A DNA stretch of 13,482 nucleotides from Rubrivirga sp. (GTDB taxonomy: Bacteria > Bacteroidota > Rhodothermia > Rhodothermales > Rubricoccaceae): NCBI GenBank assembly GCA_012269805.1, contig JAAXJP010000087.1, positions 1 through 13,482 on the forward strand. Direction: 5' to 3'. The translations under genes and the position numbers were made by a program. The notes under the pieces were generated by a model, which saw only the letters and a list, made by a program, of their open reading frames with translations, had not been told where the DNA came from and ran no database searches. Positions 12,862-13,482 of the stretch are shown one piece after another (positions within the stretch are counted from its first letter, which is position 1; each line of letters opens with the position of its first letter).

Positions 12862-13482
12862 CCGAGCCAGCGGGCGAGCAGCACGCCCCCCGCGACCGAC
12901 ACGTTCAGCGACTCGACGCCGCGCGCGCCCTCCGCGCCAGAGATGTGGACGAGGCCCCCGCCCGACCGGCGGAGCCGCTCCGAGACGGACGCCGACAGCC
13001 CGTGGGCCTCGCTCCCCATGACAAGGGCCGCCGCCTGGCCGGGGTCCCAGTCGGCCACGGACGTGCCCCCAAGGTCGGCACCCCACAGCGCGACCCCGTC
13101 GGCCGCGAGCCGGTCGAGGACGGGCCCGAGGTCGGGGACCCGGGCGAGCACGACGTCCCAGACCCCGCCCATCGAGGCCCGCACAGCCTTCGGGTTCTCG
13201 AAGTCGGCGGTGTCCTCGTCCCCGACGACCGTCCGGACGCCGAACCACGCGGCCGTCCGGACGAGCGCGCCGACGTTACCGGGGTCTTGGACGCCGTCGA
13301 GCAAGAGCGCGGGCGTGTCGAACATGCCGGCGCCATCACCCACGACCGAACGCGACACGGCGAGGACGCCTTGCGACGTCCGCGCGTCGCTGACGCGGTC
13401 GAGGTCGCGCGCCGCGACCGAGTGGACAGGGGCGCTCGTCCGCCTCAGCACCGCCGCTACGCGGGCGTCTGCCTCCGCCTCG
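12858..13482 (-). CDS. TrmH/SpoU-family RNA 2'-O-methyltransferase (5' end beyond the window)
   Basis: The 207 residues seen form the C-terminal part of a SPOUT (trefoil-knot) methyltransferase that transfers a methyl group from SAM to a ribose 2'-OH in rRNA or tRNA. Motif 1 is LLLDGVQDPGNVGALVRTAA with the catalytic-type Asn and Arg. Motif 2 is ALVMGSEAHGLS. Motif 3 is VESLNVSVAGGVLLARWL at the C-terminus. Before the domain, RVSDARTSQGVLAV matches the linker that follows the small N-terminal substrate-binding domain. The frame stays open to the window edge, and a GTG at 13451 is internal to that linker region, so I treat the gene as truncated by the window. Which nucleotide it modifies cannot be decided from this part. 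Confidence 0.93.
   Translation of the reverse strand, partial: EAEADARVAAVLRRTSAPVHSVAARDLDRVSDARTSQGVLAVSRSVVGDGAGMFDTPALLLDGVQDPGNVGALVRTAAWFGVRTVVGDEDTADFENPKAVRASMGGVWDVVLARVPDLGPVLDRLAADGVALWGADLGGTSVADWDPGQAAALVMGSEAHGLSASVSERLRRSGGGLVHISGAEGARGVESLNVSVAGGVLLARWLG

Noticed and set aside
12214..13248. Upstream extension of the acetyltransferase frame on the minus strand
   Set aside because: The extension crosses the divergent intergenic region and is antisense to the DUF4864-like gene, and it adds a Gly/Arg-rich stretch unlike GNAT proteins.
1..13482. CRISPR arrays, tRNA/rRNA genes, insertion sequences, phage or integron elements
   Set aside because: None were seen: no regularly spaced repeats, transposase or integrase motifs, or cloverleaf-like sequence, and base composition looks even across the window.

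Overview
The window is ordinary chromosomal coding DNA from a very GC-rich bacterium (about 70% by eye). The best lineage guess is Bacteroidota in the broad sense, most likely the Rhodothermota/Rubricoccaceae side. Three things support this. One exported protein ends in a type IX secretion (T9SS) C-terminal sorting domain. None of the starts I inspected has a clear Shine-Dalgarno sequence. Two divergent promoters carry a TAnCTT-like -10 element resembling the Bacteroidota TAnnTTTG box. I see no tRNA, rRNA, CRISPR array, insertion sequence or phage gene.

Left part (1-6367). A large minus-strand gene encodes a fused alpha/beta E1 component of a branched-chain/pyruvate-type 2-oxoacid dehydrogenase, with an unusual ~290-residue acidic, Ala/Pro-rich N-terminal extension. 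It diverges, across a 213-nt promoter region with nested GTGCCCGGG/GGGCAC repeats, from a tight plus-strand three-gene operon. That operon holds a small exported protein of unknown function, an exported copper-amine-oxidase-like protein with a T9SS tag, and an LhgO-type L-2-hydroxyglutarate oxidase. The first junction is TAATG (one shared base) and the second is a 2-nt gap. The amine-oxidase-like protein is the most interesting item: the three copper histidines appear to be kept, but the topaquinone motif is rewritten from N-Y-D/E to W-Y-R.

Middle part (6400-9095, minus strand). An OmpR/PhoB-type response regulator and a two-TM HAMP sensor kinase form a two-component system. A GTG-started single-domain TfoX C-terminal-type protein follows directly after the kinase stop (TAGGTG). 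The regulator leader and the regulator-kinase spacer both contain strong inverted repeats that suggest RNA-level control.

Right part (9096-13482). Alanine racemase and alanine dehydrogenase lie in tandem on the minus strand, connecting pyruvate, L-Ala and D-Ala. Upstream of them is a GNAT acetyltransferase. A plus-strand exported DUF4864-like protein diverges from the acetyltransferase and converges on a TrmH/SpoU-family RNA methyltransferase that runs off the right edge. The two convergent genes end in the same CTAG.

Genes are densely packed and no stretch above 300 bases lacks a gene. I do not see a clear new multi-gene system. The best leads are the altered amine-oxidase-like protein and its operon, the E1 extension, and the structured leader and spacer of the two-component operon.
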